From Lachnospiraceae bacterium UBA1201 (GTDB lineage: Bacteria > Bacillota > Clostridia > Lachnospirales > Lachnospiraceae), in contig DBXX01000008.1 of the NCBI GenBank assembly GCA_002309675.1, positions 1-25,665 of the forward strand: a stretch of DNA of 25,665 nt, given 5' to 3'. Under the pieces are notes generated by a model. It ran no database searches. It was not told the origin of the DNA and was given only the letters and a program-made list of their open reading frames with translations. Position numbers and translations under genes: made by a program. This document shows, one piece after another, positions 14,514 through 21,868 of the stretch; the first letter of the stretch is position 1, and every line of letters starts with the position of its first letter.

Positions 14514-15915
14514 TCGAATTCGAACGGCTGCGAGGAACCTTCGAGCCGGAAAACGAAGTACGATCCACATGGTGATCGGCATCACAGTGGTCATGCTTTT
14601 TATTCTGGCTTACATTTTGGTGCTGCAGGTATTTATGGGATACCAACGAAACAGTGAAGAAAAGAAGAGGGCATTGTGTTATCGTTTTCTGAATATAGAA
14701 GAAGGGACAGGACTGGATGAACTGATACAGAGAGCCGAAGAAGGCATGCGAAGGATCCATGATCCTTCGGGTGTTCAGGCGAGCATACTGACGAGCATTC
14801 AACCGGCTGGAAGTGCTGCGTCAAAAGAAACTATGACGTCTACCGACGATATGGATTATATGCAGTTCATTATGTACATGCTGCGTAGAGGTGACTATTA
14901 CACTGCGGGGAATATTTCGCTGAAGATGGATCAAACGACCTATGAGGCAGAAACATTTACGCATTGGAATCGACCGCGCTATAAAGATATCATGAATGTT
15001 AATTCTCTATTCCGGTTGGGCCTTTATGATCCGGATTTTGGGGTCTTTCCTGAGCGTATCTTCAGCGATGAGGATGAAACGTGGATCTACGGAAGTCTGC
15101 CTGAGGCTCCGGGCGATGTGGTATTGGACGAATACTTATTGGAGGTGTACAACATAGGGCCCATTTCAGAGGATTTGATCGGAAAAAACCTGACGATCTG
15201 TAATAAGCAGGCCGGGCGGGATATTCTTTCGGACTACCGAATCAGTGGGATCGTGAAAAACCGGGCATCGGATCTGCGAGAAAGTGATGAAGCTTATGAT
15301 CTTCATTCGGAGCACATATACGTTTATTTGCGTGAAGAGGACAGGCAGCAGTTCGAGGTAGCGAATGGTACTCTGCGGTATTATTATCCCTCCTATGAAG
15401 CACTCACGACGAATATCGATAATATTGGCGCAATTATGATGGGTAGGGTGGAATGGACCGAGCTCGATGATGGCGCGGGCATGCTTTCCGATGTCACTTT
15501 GGAGGTGGCATCGTATCACTGGCTGTTGTCGCAGGCGGGACGTTTTCTGGTTTTGCTGGGTAGTGTTGCTATCCTCGCTGCACTAAGTGCCGCCGGCTAT
15601 CTGCTGGCCTTTTATCGCAATCGAAGTCGGCGTTTCTATACCATGCTGGACGCGATCGGGATGAGAAAACAGGATCGTGTGCGGATCTGCCGGACAGAAA
15701 TCTTTCTGATCCTGGGAATAGCTACACTCGCCACGGTGTATCTGTTGCTGTTGTTTTGGTTTGTATTCCGCTATGTGATTTACAATGCTATGCATTTTAC
15801 TCCTGCATTTCCGGCGTGGCCAATCCTCGTGACGCTTCTCTTGATTTGGGTGATCATATGGTTATTGTCACTTCCTTTTGCCAGATTTAAGCCAGTGGAG
15901 ATCGGTGGAGTATGA
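14500..15915 (+). CDS. FtsX-like ABC permease, long subunit
   Basis: 471 residues. One helix near residues 22-46, a large extracellular domain of about 290 residues, then three helices in the C-terminal third (about 343-370, 398-425, 437-458). The loop YRNRSRRFYTMLDAIGMRKQDRVRI is the FtsX/MacB coupling region, and LLAFYRNRSRRF precedes it. Together with the short permease and the ATPase it makes a type VII ABC system. The extracellular domain shows no recognised MacB periplasmic motif. No terminator was identified in the 128 bp to the next start; the next gene has its own promoter. Confidence 0.87.
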   Translation: MKRIDRIRTAARNLRAGKRSTIHMVIGITVVMLFILAYILVLQVFMGYQRNSEEKKRALCYRFLNIEEGTGLDELIQRAEEGMRRIHDPSGVQASILTSIQPAGSAASKETMTSTDDMDYMQFIMYMLRRGDYYTAGNISLKMDQTTYEAETFTHWNRPRYKDIMNVNSLFRLGLYDPDFGVFPERIFSDEDETWIYGSLPEAPGDVVLDEYLLEVYNIGPISEDLIGKNLTICNKQAGRDILSDYRISGIVKNRASDLRESDEAYDLHSEHIYVYLREEDRQQFEVANGTLRYYYPSYEALTTNIDNIGAIMMGRVEWTELDDGAGMLSDVTLEVASYHWLLSQAGRFLVLLGSVAILAALSAAGYLLAFYRNRSRRFYTMLDAIGMRKQDRVRICRTEIFLILGIATLATVYLLLLFWFVFRYVIYNAMHFTPAFPAWPILVTLLLIWVIIWLLSLPFARFKPVEIGGV

Positions 15916-15944
15916 TGCTAACCGAGAGACTTCGTAAAACGTAT

Positions 15945-16000
15945 TAGGACTTCCGCAGGGGCAAATAGGACTTGTGTTAGATAGTCCTACATGTTATAAT
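15945..16000 (+). promoter_or_regulatory. Promoter with TAGGACT operator-like repeats before the 16044 gene
   Basis: -35 TTGTGT (15972-15977), 17-bp spacer, -10 TATAAT (15995-16000). TAGGACTT occurs at 15945-15952 and 15966-15973, exactly 21 bp apart, and the inverse AGTCCTA at 15983-15989 lies in the spacer. The 21-bp direct-repeat spacing abutting the -35 is the geometry of LytTR-type response regulator sites, though another regulator is equally possible. Confidence 0.65.
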
Positions 16001-16043
16001 GAGAGAAATAAATCGTGTATTACGTGCGAAGGAGGTATCATCA

Positions 16044-16577
16044 ATGGGATTGTTTTCTAAGTTGTTCGGTGCTAAGGCCGAAAAAGAAGCTATGGACGTT
16101 TTGAAAAACATTACGCAGGCGGCTGTGGACGCGCAGAAGGAACAGAATGCGCAGGGTGCACAGACTGCACAGAACGTGAGCGCTGCAAGCAGCGCGAGTG
16201 CAGCACCTTCGTATGCAGCCGAGGAAGAACCTTCCGGTTTTTCGTGGGGCCCGACTATGCCGGCGCAGGAGAACCAGTATAATTTCCCCGGAACCTATGA
16301 GGAGTATTTCGACAGCATTTTCCTGAAGGAATACCCGCAGCTGCGTGTGGAGAAGGAAGTTTACGGGTACAATAAGAACCTGGCGTATACGTTCTACAAC
16401 GGTGATAAGAGAGTGCTGGTTGTCGAAATCATTGGCCGAAAGAGTGCTCCTGAGAAGCGCCGCAATGACTGCCGTAAGAACGGCGTGGCTTATCTGCGTT
16501 ATTATCACAACTACCATGGCTGGTGGAATGTGAAGCAGTACGTGATCGAGCGTACCAACAAAGCACTCGGTATCTGA
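16044..16577 (+). CDS. Hypothetical protein with conserved C-terminal domain
   Basis: 177 residues from the ATG at 16044, preceded by a perfect AAGGAGGT; the earlier ATG at 15999 overlaps the -10 hexamer and cannot be the start. The N-terminus (MGLFSKLFG) is followed by a helical segment and an Ala/Gln/Ser-rich linker. The C-terminal 95 residues are compact: FPGTYEEYFDSIFLKEYPQL, LAYTFYNGDKRVLVVEIIGR and VAYLRYYHNYHGWWN. The alternating strand-helix pattern with D/E..VEI.GRK is faintly reminiscent of PD-(D/E)xK-fold proteins, but I cannot support a nuclease assignment. A relation to the RT 320 bp downstream is not established. Confidence 0.75.
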   Translation: MGLFSKLFGAKAEKEAMDVLKNITQAAVDAQKEQNAQGAQTAQNVSAASSASAAPSYAAEEEPSGFSWGPTMPAQENQYNFPGTYEEYFDSIFLKEYPQLRVEKEVYGYNKNLAYTFYNGDKRVLVVEIIGRKSAPEKRRNDCRKNGVAYLRYYHNYHGWWNVKQYVIERTNKALGI

Positions 16578-16619
16578 TCGGGTCGGAGACGGCGCAGCGG
16601 TGATCAGACTGCGCTTAAA

Positions 16620-16828
16620 ATGAATGTGTTCAGATCGGAATAAAGAACGCCTAGCGCCCGCGGTGGGCCCGGCGTGGATGCACAGTAGGATTTCGCGGGC
16701 AATCCATCCACGTACGGTCCGGTACATTCAGGAATTTTCCTGAATTTAACTTCTTCTTGATTCCGTTTGAAGGGGAGTGGAAATTCCCCGAAAAACCGCT
16801 GCAGGTATAGCGCCTGCGGCGTTTTTTT
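16620..16828 (+). ncRNA. Candidate structured non-coding RNA upstream of the reverse transcriptase
   Basis: The 323-bp gap 16578-16900 contains no supported gene but a series of good hairpins: a bipartite stem CGTGGAT/ATCCACG (16673-16679 with 16706-16712) enclosing GGATT/AATCC (16688-16692 with 16701-16705); a perfect 9-bp stem at 16726-16745; GGGGA/TCCCC (16772-16789); and a terminator at 16797-16828. The order hairpins-terminator-RT resembles loci where an RT uses an adjacent RNA template (retrons, DRT systems). No clear promoter is seen in the gap, so it could also be a structured 3' end of the upstream transcript or a leader of the RT gene. Boundaries are approximate. Confidence 0.4.
16797..16828 (+). 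terminator. Rho-independent terminator just before the RT gene
   Basis: CGCTGCAGG (16797-16805) pairs with CCTGCGGCG (16813-16821) with one G-U pair and a 7-nt loop, followed by seven T. It ends 73 bp before the RT start, so RT expression needs read-through, a conditional antiterminator, or a promoter in the remaining short gap, where TACAAT (16831-16836) is a possible -10 with no good -35. Confidence 0.85.
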
Positions 16829-16900
16829 GGTACAATGGTCTTGTGATAAACAGTATGAATGAAACAATACATTTACACGTTTTGGGAAGGACATCGCAAT

Positions 16901-18106
16901 ATGTCGATCATGGATAAACTCTCGCAAAAAGAAAGCTGGGAGCTCTTTTATGAATATAAGATGTCGCTCATGTGTGCCGATCTGTTTCGAAAGCAGCTGC
17001 GAGAGTTTATGGACTGCGAGGCGTACCTGCCGGTGACGGACCGACTGGCGCGGGGCGAGGCGTGGCCGCTGCCGAAGCGTTCTGTCATAACGAAGATGAG
17101 CACGCAGAAAAAGCGGACGGTCTACACCTATCCGCCTGCGGAAAACATGGTGCTGAAACTGCTGACCTATCTGCTGCTGCGCAAGTATGACGACTGCTTT
17201 GCGCCGGGGCTGTTTTCGTTCCGCCCGGGGCGCAGCGCGAAGGATGCCATCCGCTACCTGCAGCGGGATCGGGATCTGTCGCAGATGTACTCCTATAAGG
17301 TGGACGTGAGCAACTATTTCAATTCGATCCCGGTGGAGCGGATTCTGTCGCGTGTGCGGCAGATCGCAGCCGATGATCCGAAACTCTGCGACTTTCTGGA
17401 GCAGTTGCTGTGCGAGCCGGACGCGCTCCTGGAGGACGGCCGGCATATCACGGAGCCGAAGGGCATCATGGCGGGCACGCCGATCGCGGCCTTTCTGGCC
17501 AATGTCTACCTCATGGATCTGGACGCGCTGTTTTTCGAGAAGGGCGTCCTCTATGCGCGTTACTCCGACGATATCATCCTGTTTGCGAAAACGAAGGAGG
17601 AGGTTGAGGCGCACGCGGACTTCATTCGCCGATATCTCAATGAGCACGGCCTGAGCGTCAATCCCGCGAAAGAATGCTTCCGGGATCCTGCGGACGGCTT
17701 TACATTTCTGGGATTTTTCGTGCGCGGGGAGGAGATAGACATTGCCCCGGTATCCGTGGAAAAACTGAAGGCGAAGATGCGCCGCAAGACACGGGCGCTT
17801 AAACGCTGGGCGAACCGCAACGAGCTCGAAGGCAGGACGGCCGCAAAGGCGTTTATCCGCGTATTCAACCGCAAACTGATGGAGAGTTCCGGGGATCATG
17901 ACCTGACCTGGAGTTTCTGGTATTTCTCCGTGATCACCACGACGCAGGGACTGCAGGAGATCGATCGCTACGCACAGGATTGCGTGCGGTACCTGATCAC
18001 CGGGAAGCGCACGAAAGCACGCTATAATGCCCGATACGAAACGCTGAAGGAACTGGGCTATAAGAGTTTGGTGCATGCGTATTATGAGGAGCGGGCAGAT
18101 GAGTAA
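16901..18106 (+). CDS. Stand-alone reverse transcriptase (RNA-directed DNA polymerase)
   Basis: 401 residues from the ATG at 16901 (GGGAAGGA upstream; an ATG 42 nt earlier lacks a site). RT motifs run in order: FSFRPGRSAKDAI (105-117, motif 2), KVDVSNYFNSIP (133-144, catalytic D135), KGIMAGTPIAAFLANVYL (187-204, motif 4), ARYSDDIILFA (219-229, catalytic D223 and D224), HGLSVNPAKE (249-258) and FTFLGFF (268-273). The three catalytic aspartates are intact. About 130 residues follow, with a helical thumb-like region and a conserved-looking tail (YNARYETLKELGYKSLVHAY). There is no HNH/endonuclease domain, no retron VTG motif, no SQ motif of diversity-generating RTs, and no recognisable group II intron around it. 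The likely class is group II-like or 'unknown group' RT; function unknown. The next gene overlaps its stop. Confidence 0.92.
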   Translation: MSIMDKLSQKESWELFYEYKMSLMCADLFRKQLREFMDCEAYLPVTDRLARGEAWPLPKRSVITKMSTQKKRTVYTYPPAENMVLKLLTYLLLRKYDDCFAPGLFSFRPGRSAKDAIRYLQRDRDLSQMYSYKVDVSNYFNSIPVERILSRVRQIAADDPKLCDFLEQLLCEPDALLEDGRHITEPKGIMAGTPIAAFLANVYLMDLDALFFEKGVLYARYSDDIILFAKTKEEVEAHADFIRRYLNEHGLSVNPAKECFRDPADGFTFLGFFVRGEEIDIAPVSVEKLKAKMRRKTRALKRWANRNELEGRTAAKAFIRVFNRKLMESSGDHDLTWSFWYFSVITTTQGLQEIDRYAQDCVRYLITGKRTKARYNARYETLKELGYKSLVHAYYEERADE

Positions 18107-19307
18107 ACGAAGCATGAGACCGAACCACAATTACAAAAAAACAAAGCTTGCGTGCTATCTTGGGTTTGTGACGCAGGCTATTTCGGCGAATTTTCTGCCG
18201 CTGCTTTTCCTTACGATGCACCGGTCGTATGGCTTATCTTATGCGGATCTGGCTCTGATCCCGCTAGCTTTTTTCCTGACGCAGCTAGTCGTGGACCTGC
18301 TGTGCGCTAAGTTTGTAGATCGGATCGGTTATCGGATCTGCATCGTGATCTCGCAGATCCTGTCGGGCGTGGGACTGCTGGGGCTGGCTTTTATTCCGGA
18401 TCTGAGCCCGCATCCGTTTTTCGGGATCCTGGCGTGCGTGATCACATATGCAATCGGAAGCGGGCTGCTCGAAGTTTTGGGAAGCCCGATCATCGAGGCC
18501 TGTCCGTTCGAGGATAAGGCCGGCATGATGAGTTTGCTGCATTCTTTCTATTGTTGGGGCTGCGTGGGTACGATCCTGGGGTCGACGGTTTTTTTCCTGC
18601 TGTTCGGAACGGAGAACTGGCGCATCCTGGCATGTATATGGGCGGTCGTTCCGCTGTACAATATATATAATTTTGCGACCTGTCCCATCGAACCTATAGT
18701 TAGAGAAGGCGAAAGCATGACGATCGCCAATCTTCTGAAAACGAAGCTGTTCTGGCTGTTTATCGTGCTCATGGTGTGCGCGGGAGCTTCGGAGATATCC
18801 ATGTCGCAGTGGGCATCCGCATTTGCCGAATCCTCACTGGGCGTGAATAAAGCCGTGGGCGACCTGCTGGGACCCTGCGGGTTTGCAGTGCTCATGGGGC
18901 TGAGCCGCGTGTGGTATGCCAAATACGGGGAGCGTGTAGAACTGACGGGGTTCATGATCGCCTCGGGCGCGCTGTGTCTGGGCAGTTACCTGCTGGCGGC
19001 GCTGGCGAAATGGCCCGTCATGGGACTGGTTGGATGTATGTTGTGCGGATTTTCGGTAGGAATCATGTGGCCGGGCTCCTTAAGCATTTCTTCGGCGCGG
19101 CTGCAAAAGGGCGGCACGGCCATGTTTGCGCTCCTGGCGCTGTCCGGCGATCTGGGCGGTGCGGTCGGTCCCGCGATCGTGGGCTATGTATCGAACCGGG
19201 CAGGGGAAAACATCCGTGCAGGCATCCTGGCGGGGATCTTTTTCCCCATTCTCCTGGCATTGACCGCCTGGTTCGTCCGAAGGGCAGCAACGACGAAGCG
19301 GTCGTAA
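18099..19307 (+). CDS. Major facilitator superfamily transporter
   Basis: 402 residues, about 12 membrane helices. The arrangement (LACYLGFVTQAISANFLPLL, CAKFVDRIGYR after helix 2, a central loop near EPIVREGESM, and FSVGIMWPGSLSISSARLQK in the second half) resembles the FucP-like sugar MFS group. Substrate unknown. The chosen ATG at 18099 overlaps the RT stop (ATGAGTAA, 8 nt) and has GAGGAGCGGG upstream, so it is translationally coupled to the RT; an ATG at 18075 further inside the RT is less likely. After the stop, a TTCCGGAG hairpin (19313-19336) lacks a T-run. Confidence 0.88.
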   Translation: MSKRSMRPNHNYKKTKLACYLGFVTQAISANFLPLLFLTMHRSYGLSYADLALIPLAFFLTQLVVDLLCAKFVDRIGYRICIVISQILSGVGLLGLAFIPDLSPHPFFGILACVITYAIGSGLLEVLGSPIIEACPFEDKAGMMSLLHSFYCWGCVGTILGSTVFFLLFGTENWRILACIWAVVPLYNIYNFATCPIEPIVREGESMTIANLLKTKLFWLFIVLMVCAGASEISMSQWASAFAESSLGVNKAVGDLLGPCGFAVLMGLSRVWYAKYGERVELTGFMIASGALCLGSYLLAALAKWPVMGLVGCMLCGFSVGIMWPGSLSISSARLQKGGTAMFALLALSGDLGGAVGPAIVGYVSNRAGENIRAGILAGIFFPILLALTAWFVRRAATTKRS

Positions 19308-19368
19308 AAACATTCCGGAGCCGACGTCTCCCGGAAAGACACATAAGAGAGTAAGTGTGATAATAACA

Positions 19369-19397
19369 TTGTAAGTTTTCCCAATTCATGGTAAGAT
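19369..19397 (+). promoter_or_regulatory. Probable promoter of the histidine phosphatase-ThrH gene
   Basis: -35 TTGTAA (19369-19374), 17-bp spacer, -10 TAAGAT (19392-19397). The approximately 80-nt leader contains two hairpins, GGCGC/GCGCC and a longer CAAAGAT.CCGG / CCGGATCTTTG stem (19429-19455, one bulge), without T-run. Confidence 0.55.
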
Positions 19398-19485
19398 GTT
19401 CCATGTACGGCGCGACCGGCGCCGGAAACAAAGATGCCGGATCACCGGATCTTTGGAAGGGTAATAGAATACGGAGTACCAAGTC

Positions 19486-20760
19486 ATGGTTTTTAATTCG
19501 ATTTGTGAAGAGATGAAAGCGGATGCGTTAAACCTTCCGCCGGATCGGAACGTAAAGGTGTTCATGCGACATTCCGTTCGTTTCGACCACCCGGCGGACG
19601 GAGATTACTCAAAGCTGACGCTGACACCGGAGGGCATCGAGATCGCACGCGAGATCGGCAGAAGTTTAGACCGTCCCATAGGCAGAATCGAAGCCAGTCC
19701 TGTGGACCGCTGCCTGCAGACGGCACAGGAGATCGCTCGCGGCGCGGGGATCGGGGATCCTCAGGTGGTCGTGGACCAGGTCTATACGGGCGGCATGGGA
19801 TCGGAGAAAGCGTGGTTTCAGAAGCAGATCGGATGGTATGAATATTTCTATTCTCTGGAGCGCGGGATCTTAGATAAGACCTGCGGAAATACACTGCTGG
19901 AGATGGCCGGCCCCGTTTTGGACCGCATCTTCCGAAATCAGGGGGAACCGGGAGAACTGGACATCATCTGTTCGCATGATGCGCACGTGGTTACGCTTGC
20001 GAGCGCTCTGTTTGGTTTCAAGACCGGACTTTTCGGTGAAGACTGGTGCCGCTATACCGAGGGCATTTTCTTCTACGGAACCCGTGAAGACTTCACGGCA
20101 GTATGGCGCGGAGAGGTACGCCGCTTTAAAAATTGGAACATGAAAGGATATCGAAACATGGATGTAGTATGTTTGGACATGGAGGGCGTTTTAGTCCCCG
20201 AGATTTGGATCGCATTTGCCGAGGAATCCGGAATTCCGGAGCTTAAGAAGACCACGAGGGACGAACCCGATTACGATAAATTGATGAAGTGGAGGATCGG
20301 CGTTCTGAAGGAGCACGGTCTGGGCCTGAAGGAGATCCAGGACACGATCTCCCGGATCGATCCGCTGCCGGGTGCGAAGGAGTTTTTGGACGCGCTGCGC
20401 GCAGAGGCGCAGGTCATCATTATCAGTGATACATTTACCCAGTTTGCGATGCCGCTGATGAAGAAGCTGGGCTATCCGACGCTGTTCTGCAACACGCTCG
20501 AGGTGGCGGAAGACGGCGAGATCACGGGCTTCAAGATGCGCTGCCAGCAGTCGAAACTGACCACGGTCCGCGCCCTGCAGTCCATGGGCTTCGACACGAT
20601 CGCGGCCGGCGACAGCTTCAACGATCTGGCCATGATCCGCGCGAGCCGCGCAGGCTTTTTGTTCCGCTCCACGGAGCAGATCAAGAAGGATAATCCGGAC
20701 CTTCAGGCATTTGAGGAGTTCGACGACTTCCTGGCTGCGATCCGGGCAGAACTGCGGTAA
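19486..20760 (+). CDS. Fusion: histidine phosphatase domain + ThrH-like phosphoserine phosphatase/homoserine phosphotransferase
   Basis: 424 residues. Residues about 22-215 are a histidine phosphatase (phosphoglycerate mutase-like) domain: MRHSVRF with catalytic H29, ASPVDRCLQTAQEI and the second histidine in SHDAH (H164). Residues 225-424 are a HAD enzyme very similar to ThrH: MDVVCLDMEGVLVPEIWIAF (D231, E233), the TTRDEPDYDKLMKWR cap, SDT (S314, D315) and AAGDSFND (D376, D380). ThrH removes phosphate from phosphoserine and can transfer it to homoserine. The frame is continuous; a possible internal ATG at 20158 (AAAGGA upstream) could also make the HAD part alone. RHS instead of RHG is a common variant. 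Its own promoter and terminator make it monocistronic. Confidence 0.88.
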   Translation: MVFNSICEEMKADALNLPPDRNVKVFMRHSVRFDHPADGDYSKLTLTPEGIEIAREIGRSLDRPIGRIEASPVDRCLQTAQEIARGAGIGDPQVVVDQVYTGGMGSEKAWFQKQIGWYEYFYSLERGILDKTCGNTLLEMAGPVLDRIFRNQGEPGELDIICSHDAHVVTLASALFGFKTGLFGEDWCRYTEGIFFYGTREDFTAVWRGEVRRFKNWNMKGYRNMDVVCLDMEGVLVPEIWIAFAEESGIPELKKTTRDEPDYDKLMKWRIGVLKEHGLGLKEIQDTISRIDPLPGAKEFLDALRAEAQVIIISDTFTQFAMPLMKKLGYPTLFCNTLEVAEDGEITGFKMRCQQSKLTTVRALQSMGFDTIAAGDSFNDLAMIRASRAGFLFRSTEQIKKDNPDLQAFEEFDDFLAAIRAELR

Positions 20761-20785
20761 ATAGCGGAAACATAATACGAAATGA

Positions 20786-20825
20786 AACGCTGTCGTTCCA
20801 TCGAGGTGCGACGGCGTTATTTTTT
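20786..20825 (+). terminator. Rho-independent terminator of the phosphatase-ThrH gene
   Basis: AACGCTGTCG (20786-20795) pairs with CGACGGCGTT (20809-20818), one G-U pair, 13-nt loop, followed by a T-rich run (A then six T). Confidence 0.87.
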
Positions 20826-20865
20826 GAGACAGGCTATGAAAGGCCACTGTTTTTGACGTTGCGGA

Positions 20866-20895
20866 TTGACTTGCCTGTTCATCTGGTGGTATACT
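20866..20895 (+). promoter_or_regulatory. Promoter of the zinc-ribbon membrane protein gene
   Basis: -35 TTGACT (20866-20871), 18-bp spacer, -10 TATACT (20890-20895). Start of transcription would be about 55 nt before the ATG at 20957. Confidence 0.7.
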
Positions 20896-20956
20896 AAAGA
20901 CAACACACGGGGGTGTACATGTGCGACTACAATTCAATGATGGGAGGATGAGAAAG

Positions 20957-21631
20957 ATGGCAATGAATTGTCCTAAATGCGGATCTGCGGTTCCGGATGG
21001 TGCGGGCTTTTGTACCGTTTGCGGAACGAAAGTCGAGGTAGCGAGCGGATTGAACGGAACCCCGTCTGCGCAGTCGATCTTAGCGTCGGTAGATCCGACG
21101 AGTAGTTTGAATGGGGGTGGCCCTGGTAGGATCGAACACGTTAGTTACGTTTCGTCGACGGGAGCTACCGGGTTTGTCGACCCGTCGGAGCGGGCGATAT
21201 GCTCTTTGAAGAACGGCTATGGACTGAACTTGGTAGCGGGCGAAGGATGGAAATCCGAGGATTCCGTTATTACCAATAAGAGACTGTACTACTATGGCGA
21301 TCAGGGTGTGATCAGTAAGGTGAAGCAGGAAGAGATCGTAAACATAGAGGATATTACCGGAGTATCGATCACATATTTCCGGCCTTGGATATTCGTTATT
21401 CTGGGTGCCCTGCTCGCCGTTGCCGGTTTGATGCTCAAAGAGACGCTGCTTAAGTTGGTATTCCTTTTCTCTGGGATTTTTTTCGTTCTGCTTTTTGCAG
21501 TTCTCAGCAAGTCTTTCCTGAAGATCGAATATGCCGGTGGATCTATTCACTTCAGCGTAAAGAAGTATGGACTGAATAATGTCCGTATTTTTCAACGCTG
21601 CATTTTTACACAAAAAGACAAACTGAAATAA
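20957..21631 (+). CDS. Zinc-ribbon protein with two membrane helices and PH-like domain
   Basis: 224 residues. I chose the ATG at 20957 because GGGAGG lies 9 nt upstream and it begins at the zinc ribbon MNCPKCGSAVPDGAGFCTVC (C5, C8, C19, C22). A linker rich in Ser/Gly follows, then a region (about 78-140) with ITNKRLYYYGDQG and VNIEDITGVSI, the pattern of bacterial PH-like domains that read a membrane-proximal signal. Two adjacent helices (about 143-160 and 164-184) split it from a short C-terminal part. Function unknown; the zinc ribbon fold recalls the TM2 protein at 8004. Confidence 0.82.
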   Translation: MAMNCPKCGSAVPDGAGFCTVCGTKVEVASGLNGTPSAQSILASVDPTSSLNGGGPGRIEHVSYVSSTGATGFVDPSERAICSLKNGYGLNLVAGEGWKSEDSVITNKRLYYYGDQGVISKVKQEEIVNIEDITGVSITYFRPWIFVILGALLAVAGLMLKETLLKLVFLFSGIFFVLLFAVLSKSFLKIEYAGGSIHFSVKKYGLNNVRIFQRCIFTQKDKLK

Positions 21632-21746
21632 TTCGGCCGCGGAGCCGAAGATATTAGTCGGGGGCTCATCGAAAGGTGAGCCTTCGCGCATGAGAAGCAT
21701 TTTCCGATACGTGACGGTACCGAGTCTCGAAATAGGCTCATGCGTA

Positions 21747-21775
21747 TTGACACACGGCGTCGTAAATGATAGAAT
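21747..21775 (+). promoter_or_regulatory. Promoter of the 21869 gene
   Basis: -35 TTGACA (21747-21752), 17-bp spacer, -10 TAGAAT (21770-21775). It gives a leader of about 85 nt that contains the mini-ORF at 21827. Upstream, two hairpins (21632-21649 and 21665-21684) follow the previous gene without T-runs. Confidence 0.8.
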
Positions 21776-21826
21776 ATGTGCAGGAAAATGAAACGGCAAA
21801 ACGGGCATGATCGGGGAGGAAACGTC

Positions 21827-21847
21827 ATGGTTCGGGATGCGAACTAG
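21827..21847 (+). CDS. Possible six-residue leader peptide (MVRDAN)
   Basis: ATG with an excellent ribosome site GGGGAGG 7 nt upstream, five more codons and TAG, all inside the leader of the gene at 21869. A ribosome site this good in front of a tiny frame is unusual, but nothing else shows it is translated, and no attenuator hairpin was found between it and the main gene. Confidence 0.25.
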   Translation: MVRDAN

Positions 21848-21868
21848 TATCATGGGAGGTGTGTTTGT

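Noticed and set aside
16578..18106. Group II intron containing the RT
   Set aside because: No GUGYG 5' boundary or convincing domain V was found, and the RT stop overlaps the next gene, which is incompatible with a downstream domain V/VI.
16620..18106. Classical retron or diversity-generating retroelement
   Set aside because: The RT lacks the retron VTG motif and the DGR SQ motif; no a1/a2 repeats flanking the RNA region and no template/variable repeat pair were seen.
16604..18130. A 508-codon open frame on the minus strand opposite the RT gene
   Set aside because: It is antisense to a gene with clear RT motifs; the predicted protein is His/Arg/Leu-rich without any domain, a codon-bias shadow of GC-rich coding DNA.
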